Shown here in pieces: positions 23,527 to 32,301 of a stretch of 32,301 nucleotides of DNA (position 1 is its first letter; each line of letters starts with the position of its first letter). Origin of the DNA: Alphaproteobacteria bacterium (GTDB taxonomy: Bacteria; Pseudomonadota; Alphaproteobacteria; Rhizobiales; Devosiaceae); NCBI GenBank assembly GCA_018818925.1, contig JAHJQZ010000132.1, positions 1-32,301 of the forward strand, given 5' to 3'. Below the pieces are notes generated by a model. It made no database searches and had not been told where the DNA came from. It saw only the letters and a list, made by a program, of their open reading frames with translations. The position numbers and the translations under genes were made by a program.

Positions 23527-24198
23527 ATGAAAATCCTTCTGGTGGAAGACGATCGCGAGGCTGCAACCTATCTCATCCAGGCGCTGGATGAGGTCGGACA
23601 CGTCACCCATCACGCCACCGACGGCGAGACCGGCTATGCCATGGCTTCGGGCATGGACTACGACGTGATGATCATCGACCGCATGCTGCCGCGCCGCGAC
23701 GGGCTGTCGATCATCGAATCCCTAAGGGCCGAAGGCGACGCCACCCCGGTTCTGATCCTGTCCGCCCTCGGCGAGGTCGACGACCGCGTCACGGGCCTGA
23801 GGGCCGGCGGCGACGACTACCTGACCAAGCCCTATGCCTTTTCCGAGCTGCTCGCCCGCGTCGAGGTGCTGGCGCGGCGCTCGAGCCCCACCGAGGCCCA
23901 GACCGTCTACCAAGTCGGCGAGCTGACGCTCGAACGGCTGTCGCGCAAGGTCGAGCGCGGCGGCGAGACGATCCTTTTGCAGCCGCGCGAATTCCGCCTG
24001 CTCGAATACCTGATGAAGCATGCCGGCCAGGTGGTGACCCGCACCATGCTGCTCGAGAATGTCTGGGACTATCACTTCGATCCGCAGACCAACGTGATCG
24101 ATGTGCATATGTCGCGCCTCAGAGGCAAGATCGACAAGGGCTACGCCACCCCGCTCCTGCATACCATCCGCGGCGCCGGATACATGATCCGTGCCTGA
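23527..24198 (+). CDS. OmpR-family response regulator linked to degP
   Basis: A 223-residue response regulator. The receiver has E7/D8/D9, phosphoacceptor D51 in MIIDRMLPRRDG, S79 and K101 in YLTKPYAFSEL; the C-terminal winged helix has LQPREFRLLEYLMKHAGQVV and ENVWDYHFDPQTNVIDVHMS. The latter motif is typical of the CusR/QseB-like group of OmpR regulators. The position between degP and its kinase matches the order in rhizobia and suggests a role in envelope stress, but targets are unknown. It overlaps the next gene by 8 nt. The ATG is fixed by the canonical MKILLVEDD. Confidence 0.9.
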   Translation: MKILLVEDDREAATYLIQALDEVGHVTHHATDGETGYAMASGMDYDVMIIDRMLPRRDGLSIIESLRAEGDATPVLILSALGEVDDRVTGLRAGGDDYLTKPYAFSELLARVEVLARRSSPTEAQTVYQVGELTLERLSRKVERGGETILLQPREFRLLEYLMKHAGQVVTRTMLLENVWDYHFDPQTNVIDVHMSRLRGKIDKGYATPLLHTIRGAGYMIRA

Positions 24199-25663
24199 CA
24201 AGGCGCGCGCCCCGACGGCATCCGGTCCGGCGGCGGAAAATGGGCCGCGACGCCGGTTTTCGCGCCTGGCCTATTTGTGGCGCACCACGACCGTCCGGCT
24301 GACCGGGCTGTTCATCCTCATCTTCGTGGTCGCCTCCATCGTCCTGCTCGCCTTCATGGCCTATCAGTCGGCCATTGTGCTGCAGCGCCAGCAGGCGGCG
24401 GATGTCGACAGCGAGATCGCCGAGCTGATGCGCATCGAGGAGCGCCAGGGCCCGCGCGCCATGGCCCTCGCCGTGCAGCGCTACTCAAACCGGCCCGGTC
24501 CCGGCATCTATTTCCTCGGCGACGACCTCGGCAATCGCCTGGTCGGCAATATCGACGACATCCCCGACGAGGTCCTGACCAACGAGGGCTTCTTCACCTT
24601 CGACTACAACCGCGACCCCGGCGCCGAACCGGAAGACAACGAGCGACCGGAAGCCCAGGGCTTTGCCGCCGCCCGTTCGGTCGTGATGCAAAGCGGCCTC
24701 AGGCTGATCGTCGGGCGCGACGTCGTCGAGCGGCGCGGTTTTTCCGCCATTGTCTTCCAGGGCTTCGGTGTCGGCGTGCTGGGCATCGTGCTTTTGTCGG
24801 TGCTGGCCGGCGCGCTGACGGCCCAGCGCGTCCTCAAGCGCATCGATTCGATTTCCGGCACCTCGGCCAAAATCATGTCCGGCGCCTTGTCCGAACGCGT
24901 GCCGATCACGCGGCGCCATGACGAGTTCGACGAACTCGCCAAGGATCTCAACGCCATGCTCGATCGCATCGAGCAACTCATGCAGGGATTGAAGGAAGTG
25001 ACCGACAATGTCGCGCACGACCTCAAGACGCCACTGACGCGCCTCAGGAACAAGGCGGAGTCGGCCTTGAGGGAAGGGCGCACGCCCGAACAGTTGCGCG
25101 AGGCGCTCGAAACCACGATCGCCGAATCCGACCAGCTCATCCGCACCTTCAACGCCCTTCTGATGATTGCGCGCGTCGAAGCCGGCACGCCGTCCGGGGC
25201 TTTCGAAAAGACCGACATCTCGGCCATCGCCGAGGACGTGGCCGAGCTCTATCAGCCGGTGGCCGAGGATGCCGGGCTGGCGCTCATACTCGACATCGCG
25301 CCGGACGTGAGCCTTCTCGCCAATCGCGAACTCATCGGCCAGGCGCTTGTGAACCTTTTGGAGAACGCCATAAAATATGCTGCCCGCGACGACGGAAAGG
25401 GTACGATCATCCTGTCGGTCAAGCGGATTGGCCAGCGCATTCGCGTCGCCGTCGCCGACAATGGTCCCGGTGTTCCGGAGGGAGATCGCGCGCATGTCGT
25501 CGAACGCTTCGTCAGGCTCGAAAAGAGCCGGACCGAGCCGGGCTCGGGCCTCGGGCTGTCGCTCGTGTCGGCGGTGGCGCACCTGCACCACGGTACCCTT
25601 TTGCTCGAGGACAACGAGCCGGGCCTGCGCGCCGTCGTCGACCTGCCGGCCCGCATCGGCTAG
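24191..25663 (+). CDS. Membrane sensor histidine kinase, partner of the degP-linked regulator
   Basis: A 490-residue kinase starting with GTG inside the regulator gene (8 nt overlap). TM1 is at about 37-60 (LFILIFVVASIVLLAFMAYQ), then a ~130-residue periplasmic domain, TM2 at about 190-212, and a HAMP domain (RVLKRIDSISGTSAKIMSG). The H-box is TDNVAHDLKTPLTRLRNKAE with H276; the N-box is LVNLLENAIKYA; G1 is VADNGPGVP; G2 is GSGLGLSL. All catalytic boxes are intact. It probably senses an envelope signal and phosphorylates the upstream regulator. glnE follows 30 nt later and could be co-transcribed. Confidence 0.9.
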   Translation: MPDKARAPTASGPAAENGPRRRFSRLAYLWRTTTVRLTGLFILIFVVASIVLLAFMAYQSAIVLQRQQAADVDSEIAELMRIEERQGPRAMALAVQRYSNRPGPGIYFLGDDLGNRLVGNIDDIPDEVLTNEGFFTFDYNRDPGAEPEDNERPEAQGFAAARSVVMQSGLRLIVGRDVVERRGFSAIVFQGFGVGVLGIVLLSVLAGALTAQRVLKRIDSISGTSAKIMSGALSERVPITRRHDEFDELAKDLNAMLDRIEQLMQGLKEVTDNVAHDLKTPLTRLRNKAESALREGRTPEQLREALETTIAESDQLIRTFNALLMIARVEAGTPSGAFEKTDISAIAEDVAELYQPVAEDAGLALILDIAPDVSLLANRELIGQALVNLLENAIKYAARDDGKGTIILSVKRIGQRIRVAVADNGPGVPEGDRAHVVERFVRLEKSRTEPGSGLGLSLVSAVAHLHHGTLLLEDNEPGLRAVVDLPARIG

Positions 25664-25693
25664 GCGCATCGCGGCGGCGGGGAGGCGTGCCGC

Positions 25694-28588
25694 ATGAGCC
25701 TTGGCGAAGAGCTGTGGCCGATCCCGACCTTTGCCGAAGGGACCATGCCGCTGCCGGGCTTCGATCCGATGGTCGGGTTCGACCCGGACCGCCACGGTCG
25801 CATACTCGCACATCGCGACGTGCTGGGTTCGCTGCTGTCGACCTCGCCCTATCTCAGCGGGCTGGCCTTTGCCGAGGCGGACTGGCTCGACGCCATTCTG
25901 GCGCTCGGTGCCGACGAGGCCTTTGCCGGGCTGATCGAGGGCGTCGAGGACAGCCATACGCTGCCGCCCGACGATCTGGCGCCCGTGCTCAGGCAGGCCA
26001 AGGCCCGCATGGCGCTCCTTGCCGGCCTCGCCGAACTCGGCACCGCCTGGACGACCGAACGGGCGACACGCGCCATGTCCGGCTTCGCCGATGCCGCCCT
26101 CAAGGCCGGGCTCGGTTCGCTGATGATCGAAGCGGAAAAGGCCGGCAGGATCGCCTTGCCGGAACTGTGCCATCCCGCCGAGCATTGCGGGCTGGCGCTG
26201 TTCGCGCTCGGCAAGCTCGGCGGCGAGGAGCTCAACTATTCCTCCGATATCGACATCGTCGCCTTTTTCGACCATGAGGCGACGGAACTGAGCGAGCCGT
26301 CCGAGGCCGGCAGGTTCTATGTCAAGCTGGTGCAACGGCTCGTCGCCATGATCGACACCGGCCCGAACATGGTGTTCCGCATGGACCTGCGCCTCAGGCC
26401 CGATCCGGGATCGACTCCCGTCGCGATCAGCACCAGCGCGGCCCTGCAATACTACGAATCGCGCGGGCAGAACTGGGAGCGCGCCGCCTGGATCAAGGCC
26501 CGCGTCGCCGCCGGCGACCGCCAGGTGGGCGAAACCTTTCTGGTCGACCTGGCGCCATACATCTGGCGCAAGCATCTCGATTACGCCACCATCGCCGACG
26601 TGCAGGCGATGAAACGCCAGATCAACATCGCCCGCCGCATCGGCGACGAGGAGGTGGCCGGCCACAACGTCAAGCTCGGCCGCGGCGGCTTTCGCGAGAT
26701 CGAGTTCTTCGCCCAGACCCAGCAGCTGATCGCCGGCGGCCGCAACGGCGACCTGCGCTGCCGCTCGACCGCCGAGGCGCTGCGCCGGCTCGCTGTCCAT
26801 GGCTGGATATCCGAGGAGGCCGCCCTCGATCTGGCCGCGTCCTACTGGTTCCTGCGCGCCGTCGAGAACCGGCTGCAGATGCGGCGCAACGAACAGACCC
26901 ATTCCGTCCTGGACGATCGCGACGAGGAAGCGGTCATCGCCGGCATGATGGGGGCGGAAAGCCTTACCGCCTTCCGCCGCGACTATCGTTATTCGACCGC
27001 GCTCGTCCGGGCGCGCTATGCCGAGCTGTTCGTTGAGGCCAAGAGCCTTTCCGCCGCGAGCGGCAATCTCGTCTTCACCGGCTCCGAGGACGATCCCGGC
27101 ACCATGCAGGCGCTCGGCCACATGGGCTTTTCCGATCCGCGCCTCGTCATCGAGACGGTGCGAAAATGGCATTCGGGCCGCTATGCCGCGACCCGCGCCG
27201 CCGCCGCCCGCGCCAAGCTGACCGACTTGCTGCCGGACCTGCTTAAGACCTTCGCCGAGGCCGGCAATGCCGACGCCGCCCTTTCGCGCTTCGATGCGTT
27301 CCTTGCGCGCCTGCCGACCGGGGTGCAGCTGTTCGCGCTATTGCAGGCGCATGACCAGCTCAGGCGCCTGCTCGTCGATTTCATGGCCTCGGCGCCGCGC
27401 CTCAGCGAAGCCGTCATCCACCGCGCCCACATCATGGACGGGCTCATTGATCCGTCCTTTTCCCACGAGGTCAATCTCAGGGCGGCGCTGATCGCCAAGG
27501 TGAATGCCTTCCTCGCCGACGCCAGGAGCTACGAGGAGGTGCTCGACAGGGCCCACATGATCGGCCAGGAACAGATATTCCTCGTCTCGGCGGGCCTGTT
27601 GTCAGGTTCGGTCGAGGCCGGCAATGCCGGGCGCCAGTTCACCGCGCTGGCCGAAACGCTGCTGCAACGGCTGCTGGCGGCGGTGCGCGACGAGTTCGCC
27701 AGCCGCTATGGCGAGGTGCCGGGCGCCCGCATTGCCCTTCTGGCTTTCGGCAAGATGGCGAGCGGCGAAATGACGGCGACCTCCGATCTCGACTTCATTC
27801 TCTTGTATTCCACCCCGCAAGGGATCGAGGAATCGAACGGCGTGAGGCCACTGGCGCCGTCGCATTATTTTGCCCGGCTCACCCAGCGCCTCATCGCGGC
27901 GCTGGCGGCGCCGACCGCCGCCGGCCTGCTCTACGAGGCAGATATGCGCCTCAGGCCCTCGGGCAATGCCGGGCCGCTCGCCACCTCGTTTTCCGGCTTC
28001 ACCACCTATCAGTCGCGCGACGCCTGGACCTGGGAACACCTGGCGCTGACCCGCGCCCGGGTGGTCTGCGCCGACGCGGGGTTCGAAGACGAGATCGACG
28101 CGGCCATCGCCGAGATCCTTTCGGCGCCGCGCGACCGCGGCAAGCTCGTTGCCGACGTGATCGACATGCGCGCGCGCCTGCTGCGCGACCGCAAGCCCCG
28201 CCATCCGTTCGATCTCAAGCTCGCCGATGGCGGGCTGATGGAACTTGACTTCATCGCCCAGTCGGCCCAGCTCATCGGCTACACTCAGATCGGCCTGCGC
28301 CACGAGCCGGCGCCAGCGATCTATGCCCGCATGAGCGAACTGGGCTGGCTGCCCGAGGCCGAGCGGTTGTCGCAGATCCATCTCGCCTTTTCGACGATTC
28401 TTCAGGCCATGAGCGCCTGCCTGGTCGAACCGTTCAATGAGGCGAACTGGACCGATGCCTTCCGCGACCTGCTGGCGCGCATGTGCGCCGCCCCGGATTT
28501 CGCCTTCCTCGCGGCCGATGTCGAACAGATGAAGCGCGAAGTCGCCGCCGCCGCCGCGGCGTGGTACGCGCGGGCGCCTTGGGTCTAG
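25694..28588 (+). CDS. glnE: Bifunctional glutamine synthetase adenylyltransferase/adenylyl-removase GlnE
   Basis: A 964-residue enzyme that attaches and removes AMP on glutamine synthetase to control nitrogen assimilation. The N-terminal adenylyl-removase nucleotidyltransferase domain has LGKLGGEELNYSSDIDIVAF (G173, D185, D187), then DLRLRPDPGSTP. The second, adenylyltransferase domain has FGKMASGEMTATSDLDFILL (G686, D698, D700) and DMRLRPSGNAGPLATS. In the second site the usual GKLGG reads GKMAS, while both aspartates remain. ATG 25694 has GGGGAGG at 25679-25685. Length is normal (about 950-990). The stop is 16 nt from the end of the convergent kinase gene, leaving no room for a separate terminator. 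Confidence 0.96.
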   Translation: MSLGEELWPIPTFAEGTMPLPGFDPMVGFDPDRHGRILAHRDVLGSLLSTSPYLSGLAFAEADWLDAILALGADEAFAGLIEGVEDSHTLPPDDLAPVLRQAKARMALLAGLAELGTAWTTERATRAMSGFADAALKAGLGSLMIEAEKAGRIALPELCHPAEHCGLALFALGKLGGEELNYSSDIDIVAFFDHEATELSEPSEAGRFYVKLVQRLVAMIDTGPNMVFRMDLRLRPDPGSTPVAISTSAALQYYESRGQNWERAAWIKARVAAGDRQVGETFLVDLAPYIWRKHLDYATIADVQAMKRQINIARRIGDEEVAGHNVKLGRGGFREIEFFAQTQQLIAGGRNGDLRCRSTAEALRRLAVHGWISEEAALDLAASYWFLRAVENRLQMRRNEQTHSVLDDRDEEAVIAGMMGAESLTAFRRDYRYSTALVRARYAELFVEAKSLSAASGNLVFTGSEDDPGTMQALGHMGFSDPRLVIETVRKWHSGRYAATRAAAARAKLTDLLPDLLKTFAEAGNADAALSRFDAFLARLPTGVQLFALLQAHDQLRRLLVDFMASAPRLSEAVIHRAHIMDGLIDPSFSHEVNLRAALIAKVNAFLADARSYEEVLDRAHMIGQEQIFLVSAGLLSGSVEAGNAGRQFTALAETLLQRLLAAVRDEFASRYGEVPGARIALLAFGKMASGEMTATSDLDFILLYSTPQGIEESNGVRPLAPSHYFARLTQRLIAALAAPTAAGLLYEADMRLRPSGNAGPLATSFSGFTTYQSRDAWTWEHLALTRARVVCADAGFEDEIDAAIAEILSAPRDRGKLVADVIDMRARLLRDRKPRHPFDLKLADGGLMELDFIAQSAQLIGYTQIGLRHEPAPAIYARMSELGWLPEAERLSQIHLAFSTILQAMSACLVEPFNEANWTDAFRDLLARMCAAPDFAFLAADVEQMKREVAAAAAAWYARAPWV

Positions 28589-28604
28589 GGCGCGCCGCCG
28601 GCCG

Positions 28605-30293
28605 TCAGGCGACCTGGCGGATGCGGCCGTTGGCGACGCGGGTCGGCTTTGTCGGCAGAACCACCGCCACGGTCGTGCCAATGCCGGGGCTCGAACTGAC
28701 CTGCAACTGTCCGCCGCTCAGTTCGGCGATGGCCCGCGCGATGGCGATGCCGTTGCCGTTGCTCTCGGAACCGAGCGCGAAAGAGGTGTTCAGAATCGTC
28801 AGCGTGTCCGGCGCGATGCCAATTCCGGTATCGGTGAATTCGAGGACAATGCCGTCGTCCGTCGGCCAGGCGGCGATGGTCAGGCTACCACCCGACGGCG
28901 TGAACTTGAGGCTGTTGTCGACGATGTTACCGATGAGGCGCTTGAGGCAGAGCCGGTCGCCGGTCAGCAGACGGTCGTCGCCGCGTTCGACGATGAGCCG
29001 GACGCCGGCCCGCTGCGCCTGTTCGGCATAGCGCCCCTCGGTCCAGTCGAGCAGCTCGGCCATGCGGATCGGCTCCTTGGCCAGAACGCGGTGTCCGGAC
29101 TCGAACTCGGCCAGTTCGAGCATGTTGGCCAGCATGTCGAGCAGCGCCTCGCCGGATTGCTTGATATTGGCGGCGTAACCGAGATAGCGCCCGTCGCCCA
29201 GCGGGCCGTAGCTCTGGTGGCGCAAAAGGTCGGCGAAGCCGATGATGTGGTTGAGCGGGGTACGGATCGAATGGCTCAACTGCCCGAGGAACAGCGTCTT
29301 GGAGCGGCTGGCGGCATCGCCGCGCACCCGCTGGTTCTGCACCTCGTCGGCCATCTCGCCGATGCGGGTACGCAGGCGGGCCACTTCGGCGCGCAGCCGG
29401 GCCCGGTCGCTGACATCGGTCAGGCGGGTGACGAGCAATCCGTCCTCGGTCAGGGTTTCGTACATGTCCCAGATCTCGTCGCCCGGCAGGACGAGACGAA
29501 GGCGGCGCTCGGTGCGGGCCGAGGAGACAAGGGTGAGATCGCCGGCCTTGCGCAGCCCGTCGAGGAAGCGGCCATAGGCAAGGCCCTGCCGGATCAGCGC
29601 CGGCGCCAGCGGCGCCGACTTGTGCAGGGCATCGCTGGCCGCCGCCAGCATATGCCTTCCATCCCAGACGATGACGCCGTCGGTGGTGATAGCGAGCGCC
29701 GCATTGAGGGCTTGGGCGCGATGCTGCTCGCCGGCGCGCGACGACCGGCGCACCGCCCAGACGGCGCAAAAGCCGGCAAGCGCCAGCGCCAGCAGAGCGC
29801 GAAGACCGACCGGCACGAGAATGGCGGTCTGGGAAAGGCCCGTCGTCGCCGCGCCGAGCGGGCCGACAATGCTCTGCGTGGCGGTGACGTCGGATACCAG
29901 AGGCAGCGGCCCCGGTCCGGCCTGGGCGAACAGCGCGGCGCCGTCGCGATCGGTCACGGCGATGGAAATCTCCGGCCCGAGCGCCCGCGCCACCGGCGCC
30001 ATGACTGCCGCCGCCGTGTCGGCATCGGCCGTCGCCAGCGCCGCCGACACAAGCCGTGTCGCCAGCCCGGCGCGCTCGACCGCCGACAGCTCGGCAATCA
30101 GTGTGTCGGTCGCGACGAAGGCGGCGCAAAGGCCGGCAATCAGCGCCACGGCCAGGCGAGCCGAGTGCGGAAGATGGAATTTTGGAAGCAGTTTCAGGCG
30201 CTTTTCGGGTACGGGCGGGTCATTGCGCCTCGAATGGGGAAGATCGGGGGTCGACAAACCGTCTTCCGCGCCGGAAATGTCCGCCGTGCTCAT
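28605..30293 (-). CDS. Membrane histidine kinase with degenerate G2 box
   Basis: A 562-residue kinase. The N-terminal ~40 residues are cytoplasmic, TM1 at about 46-67, a ~95-residue periplasmic part, TM2 at about 160-183, a weak PAS-like region (about 195-300), a coiled stretch (RARLRAEVARLRTRIGEMAD), then the H-box FLGQLSHSIRTPLNHIIGFA with H341. The N-box is IGNIVDNSLKFT and G1 is FTDTGIGI. The G2 region reads SESNGNGIAIARA instead of the usual GTGLGL, so ATP-lid function may be altered. The H-box and order resemble the PleC/DivL/CbrA-like cell-cycle kinases of alphaproteobacteria, but this is only a resemblance. No cognate regulator gene is adjacent. It lies downstream of pepN on the same strand. 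Confidence 0.83.
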   Translation of the reverse strand: MSTADISGAEDGLSTPDLPHSRRNDPPVPEKRLKLLPKFHLPHSARLAVALIAGLCAAFVATDTLIAELSAVERAGLATRLVSAALATADADTAAAVMAPVARALGPEISIAVTDRDGAALFAQAGPGPLPLVSDVTATQSIVGPLGAATTGLSQTAILVPVGLRALLALALAGFCAVWAVRRSSRAGEQHRAQALNAALAITTDGVIVWDGRHMLAAASDALHKSAPLAPALIRQGLAYGRFLDGLRKAGDLTLVSSARTERRLRLVLPGDEIWDMYETLTEDGLLVTRLTDVSDRARLRAEVARLRTRIGEMADEVQNQRVRGDAASRSKTLFLGQLSHSIRTPLNHIIGFADLLRHQSYGPLGDGRYLGYAANIKQSGEALLDMLANMLELAEFESGHRVLAKEPIRMAELLDWTEGRYAEQAQRAGVRLIVERGDDRLLTGDRLCLKRLIGNIVDNSLKFTPSGGSLTIAAWPTDDGIVLEFTDTGIGIAPDTLTILNTSFALGSESNGNGIAIARAIAELSGGQLQVSSSPGIGTTVAVVLPTKPTRVANGRIRQVA

Positions 30294-30449
30294 GCCGCCC
30301 CGCCTCTTCGCCTGATCAAATCAGTTCTTTTCGGTAGTGCTAGAACGTTGAATCAACTGAGCGACTCTTGTCCATAGGCAAATATTGCCTATCACCAGCC
30401 GAAAGAGGAAATCGCGAGTCGACAGAATCACTTGACGGCAAGACTGATT
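30294..30449. promoter_or_regulatory. Gap between pepN and the kinase with a palindrome
   Basis: This 156 nt gap is markedly AT-richer than its neighbours. It holds the 19 nt palindrome ATAGGCAAATATTGCCTAT at 30374-30392 (8 bp arms) and the smaller GTTGAATCAAC at 30347-30357. Without a T-run on the minus strand, the larger palindrome looks more like an operator for the kinase gene than a pepN terminator. Confidence 0.45.
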
Positions 30450-32301
30450 CTATTGCGACAAAATGCGTGTCAGGATGTCGGACATATTTCTCGACATCTC
30501 GCGCGCCTTGAGTGATTCGAGCGCGGCCGTCGCCAGCTTCTGTCGTTCCGGTTCGTAAAGACGGAAGGAGCGGAAGGCCGTCAGGAGCCGCGCCGCGAGC
30601 TGCGGATTGACCGCGTCGAGGTCGCCGCATACCGACGCCACGAAGGCGAAGCCTTCTCCGTCCGGCCTGGCGAACTGCGCCGGGTTGCCTGTGGCGAACC
30701 CGCCGATCAGCGCCCGCACCCGGTTGGGATTGGTGCGCGGAAACCCGGGATCATTGAACACGTCGCGCACGCGGCCGAGCGTTTCCGGTCCGGGTCGGGC
30801 ACTGACCAGCTGCAGCCACTTGTCGAGCAGCAGCGAGTTGCCGGCATAGGCGTCGTGGAATGCCGCTACAAGCGCATCGGCCTCGGGATGCGCGGTGGCG
30901 ACGGCGATTTCCAGCGCCGCCATGCGGTCGGTCATGTTGTCGGCATCGCGGTAATGGGCCGAAACCATGGCCGGGTCGGCATCGGCCCGGGCGATGAGCG
31001 CGAGGCACTGGTTCCTGAAGCTGCGCGCCTGTGTCGACGCGGCGTCGAGCGAATAGGGCGTCGCGCGCGCGGCAAGGCTGAAATAGGCGTCGACCAGCGG
31101 CGTGAAGAGCTCTTCGCCCAGCCGGGTCAGCAGCCAGCGCCGCGCCTTCAGGACCGCCTCGGGGTCGACGTTCTCGGCGAGGGACTGCGCCACCGACGCC
31201 TCGCTCGGCAGGGTCAGCGCCAGCGCCTTGTAGGCGTCGTCGAGGCTCTTGTCGGCGATAAGGGCGCCATAGGCGGCGGCCAGCCGGTTCGTCGTTCCCG
31301 CCTCGGTCAGCGTGCCGCCGGCCCGTGCTCCGCAGACCATGAGCCGCAGCGCGATGTCCTGCAGCGCCTGCCAGCGGTTGAACGGGTCGGAATCGCTTCG
31401 GGCGAGGAACAGGCGGTCGTCGTCGCCGAGGTCCGTCAAAAGCTTGACCGGCGCCGAAAACTGGCGGAACAGCGACGGCACCGGCGGCGCCGAGACGCCG
31501 GTGAACTCGATATCGGCAACCGGCTGGTCGAAAACGATCAGATCGCCATGGATCGCCGCGCCGGTCGCGGACGCGTAGTCGAGGTCCTGGCCATTGGGGC
31601 CGACAAGGCCGAACTTGACCGGCAGCACCATGGGCTGCTTTTCCGGCTGGCCGGGCGTGGGCCCGGTGTTCTGCGTCAGCGTCAGCCGGTAGGTTCGGCT
31701 TTCGGCGTCGTAGGCGCCGGTCGCCGTTACCTCCGGCGTGCCGGCCTGCCGGTACCATTCGAGAAAATGGTCGAGATCGGCATCGTGCGCATCCGCGAAG
31801 GCGCCGAGCCAGTCCTCTATGGTCGCCGCCGTGCCGTCGTGCTTTTGGAAATAGGTCTCGAAGCCCTTGCGAAAGCCGGCATCGCCGTAAAGGGTCGCCA
31901 GCATGCGGACGATTTCGGCACCCTTCTCGTAGACGGTCGCCGTATAGAAATTCTCGATTTCGCGGAAGGAGTCCGGCCGGGCCGGATGGGCGAGCGGCCC
32001 GGCATCCTCGGGGAACTGCGTGGCGCGCAGGGTGCGCACGTCCTCGATGCGCTTGACGGCGCGCGAGCGCATGTCGCTCGAAAACTCCTGGTCGCGATAG
32101 ACCGTCAACCCTTCCTTCAGGCAGAGCTGGAACCAGTCGCGGCAGGTGATGCGGTTGCCGGTCCAGTTGTGGAAATATTCGTGGGCGATGACGCGTTCGA
32201 TATTGGCGTAGTCGGCATCGGTTGCCGTTTCCGGATCGGCCAGCACGTAGCGGTCGTTGAAGATGTTGAGACCCTTGTTCTCCATGGCGCCGAAATTGAA
32301 A
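30450..32301 (-). CDS. pepN: Aminopeptidase N (PepN), 5' end beyond the window
   Basis: M1-family zinc aminopeptidase, partial: about 617 C-terminal residues of an expected ~870-880. At the window edge the substrate-binding GAMEN motif (32277-32291) is visible, followed by the zinc motif HEYFHNW (HEYFH at 32169-32183) and the distal zinc ligand Glu in LCLKEGLTVYRDQEF. The C-terminal helical domain of PepN-type enzymes follows to the end (SLKAREMSRNMSDILTRILSQ). It removes N-terminal amino acids from peptides in the cytoplasm. The stop is TAG at 30450-30452. The start, N-terminal domain and promoter lie to the right of the window. Confidence 0.95.
   Translation of the reverse strand, partial: FNFGAMENKGLNIFNDRYVLADPETATDADYANIERVIAHEYFHNWTGNRITCRDWFQLCLKEGLTVYRDQEFSSDMRSRAVKRIEDVRTLRATQFPEDAGPLAHPARPDSFREIENFYTATVYEKGAEIVRMLATLYGDAGFRKGFETYFQKHDGTAATIEDWLGAFADAHDADLDHFLEWYRQAGTPEVTATGAYDAESRTYRLTLTQNTGPTPGQPEKQPMVLPVKFGLVGPNGQDLDYASATGAAIHGDLIVFDQPVADIEFTGVSAPPVPSLFRQFSAPVKLLTDLGDDDRLFLARSDSDPFNRWQALQDIALRLMVCGARAGGTLTEAGTTNRLAAAYGALIADKSLDDAYKALALTLPSEASVAQSLAENVDPEAVLKARRWLLTRLGEELFTPLVDAYFSLAARATPYSLDAASTQARSFRNQCLALIARADADPAMVSAHYRDADNMTDRMAALEIAVATAHPEADALVAAFHDAYAGNSLLLDKWLQLVSARPGPETLGRVRDVFNDPGFPRTNPNRVRALIGGFATGNPAQFARPDGEGFAFVASVCGDLDAVNPQLAARLLTAFRSFRLYEPERQKLATAALESLKAREMSRNMSDILTRILSQ

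Noticed and set aside
24485-27172. 895-residue minus-strand open frame
   Set aside because: Lies antisense to the kinase and glnE, both with clear catalytic motifs. No recognisable domain in the antisense translation.
28589-28604. Terminator between glnE and the convergent kinase gene
   Set aside because: The 16 nt gap is GC-rich with only a trivial self-complementarity and no T-run.

Overview
The window is GC-rich and densely coded, with many 1, 4 or 8 nt gene overlaps. It reads as chromosome of an alphaproteobacterium, most likely Hyphomicrobiales (Rhizobiales). Three things support this: a FeuP/FeuQ-type two-component system, the order ccmI-ccmE-ccmF-ccmH-degP-response regulator-histidine kinase-glnE known from rhizobia, and a gene transfer agent (GTA) type tail cluster. 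The genus cannot be fixed from the sequence alone.

Region 1 (about 188-9166, + strand) is the distal part of a GTA/phage tail cluster: gp10-like protein, tail assembly chaperone, short tape-measure protein, gp12 (DUF2460), gp13 (DUF2163), gp14 (NlpC/P60 peptidase), the large gp15 hub/host-specificity protein, a DUF2793 protein, and a GH108 muramidase fused in frame to a holin-like membrane segment. No head genes (gp1-gp9) are visible; they would lie to the left. Two copies of a ~130 bp palindromic repeat, in opposite orientation, flank gp15 plus the DUF2793 gene.

Region 2 (9167-13410, + strand) holds a small secreted PepSY-like protein (FeuN-like), the response regulator FeuP and kinase FeuQ. 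TTCA direct repeats and a hairpin over the start codon precede the small gene. A lipoprotein and a 417-residue protein of unknown function follow.

Region 3 (13411-16685) has a repeat-filled convergent gap and then, on the minus strand, two overlapping flavoprotein genes. They resemble the beta and alpha subunits of heterotetrameric sarcosine oxidase but lack key motifs.

Region 4 (16839-28588, + strand) is the core housekeeping block: cytochrome c maturation ccmI-E-F-H, a TauE/SafE-type (TSUP) transporter preceded by a hairpin repeat, the periplasmic protease DegP, a response regulator/kinase pair, and glnE, which controls glutamine synthetase by adenylylation.

Region 5 (28605-32301, minus strand) has a membrane histidine kinase with a degenerate G2 box and the 3' part of pepN (aminopeptidase N), whose start lies beyond the right edge.

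I found no CRISPR array, rRNA, tRNA, transposase or integrase. The observations most worth checking are the flavoprotein pair with lost cofactor motifs, the inverted repeats around the host-specificity module, the lysin-holin fusion, and the control region of the FeuN/FeuP/FeuQ genes.
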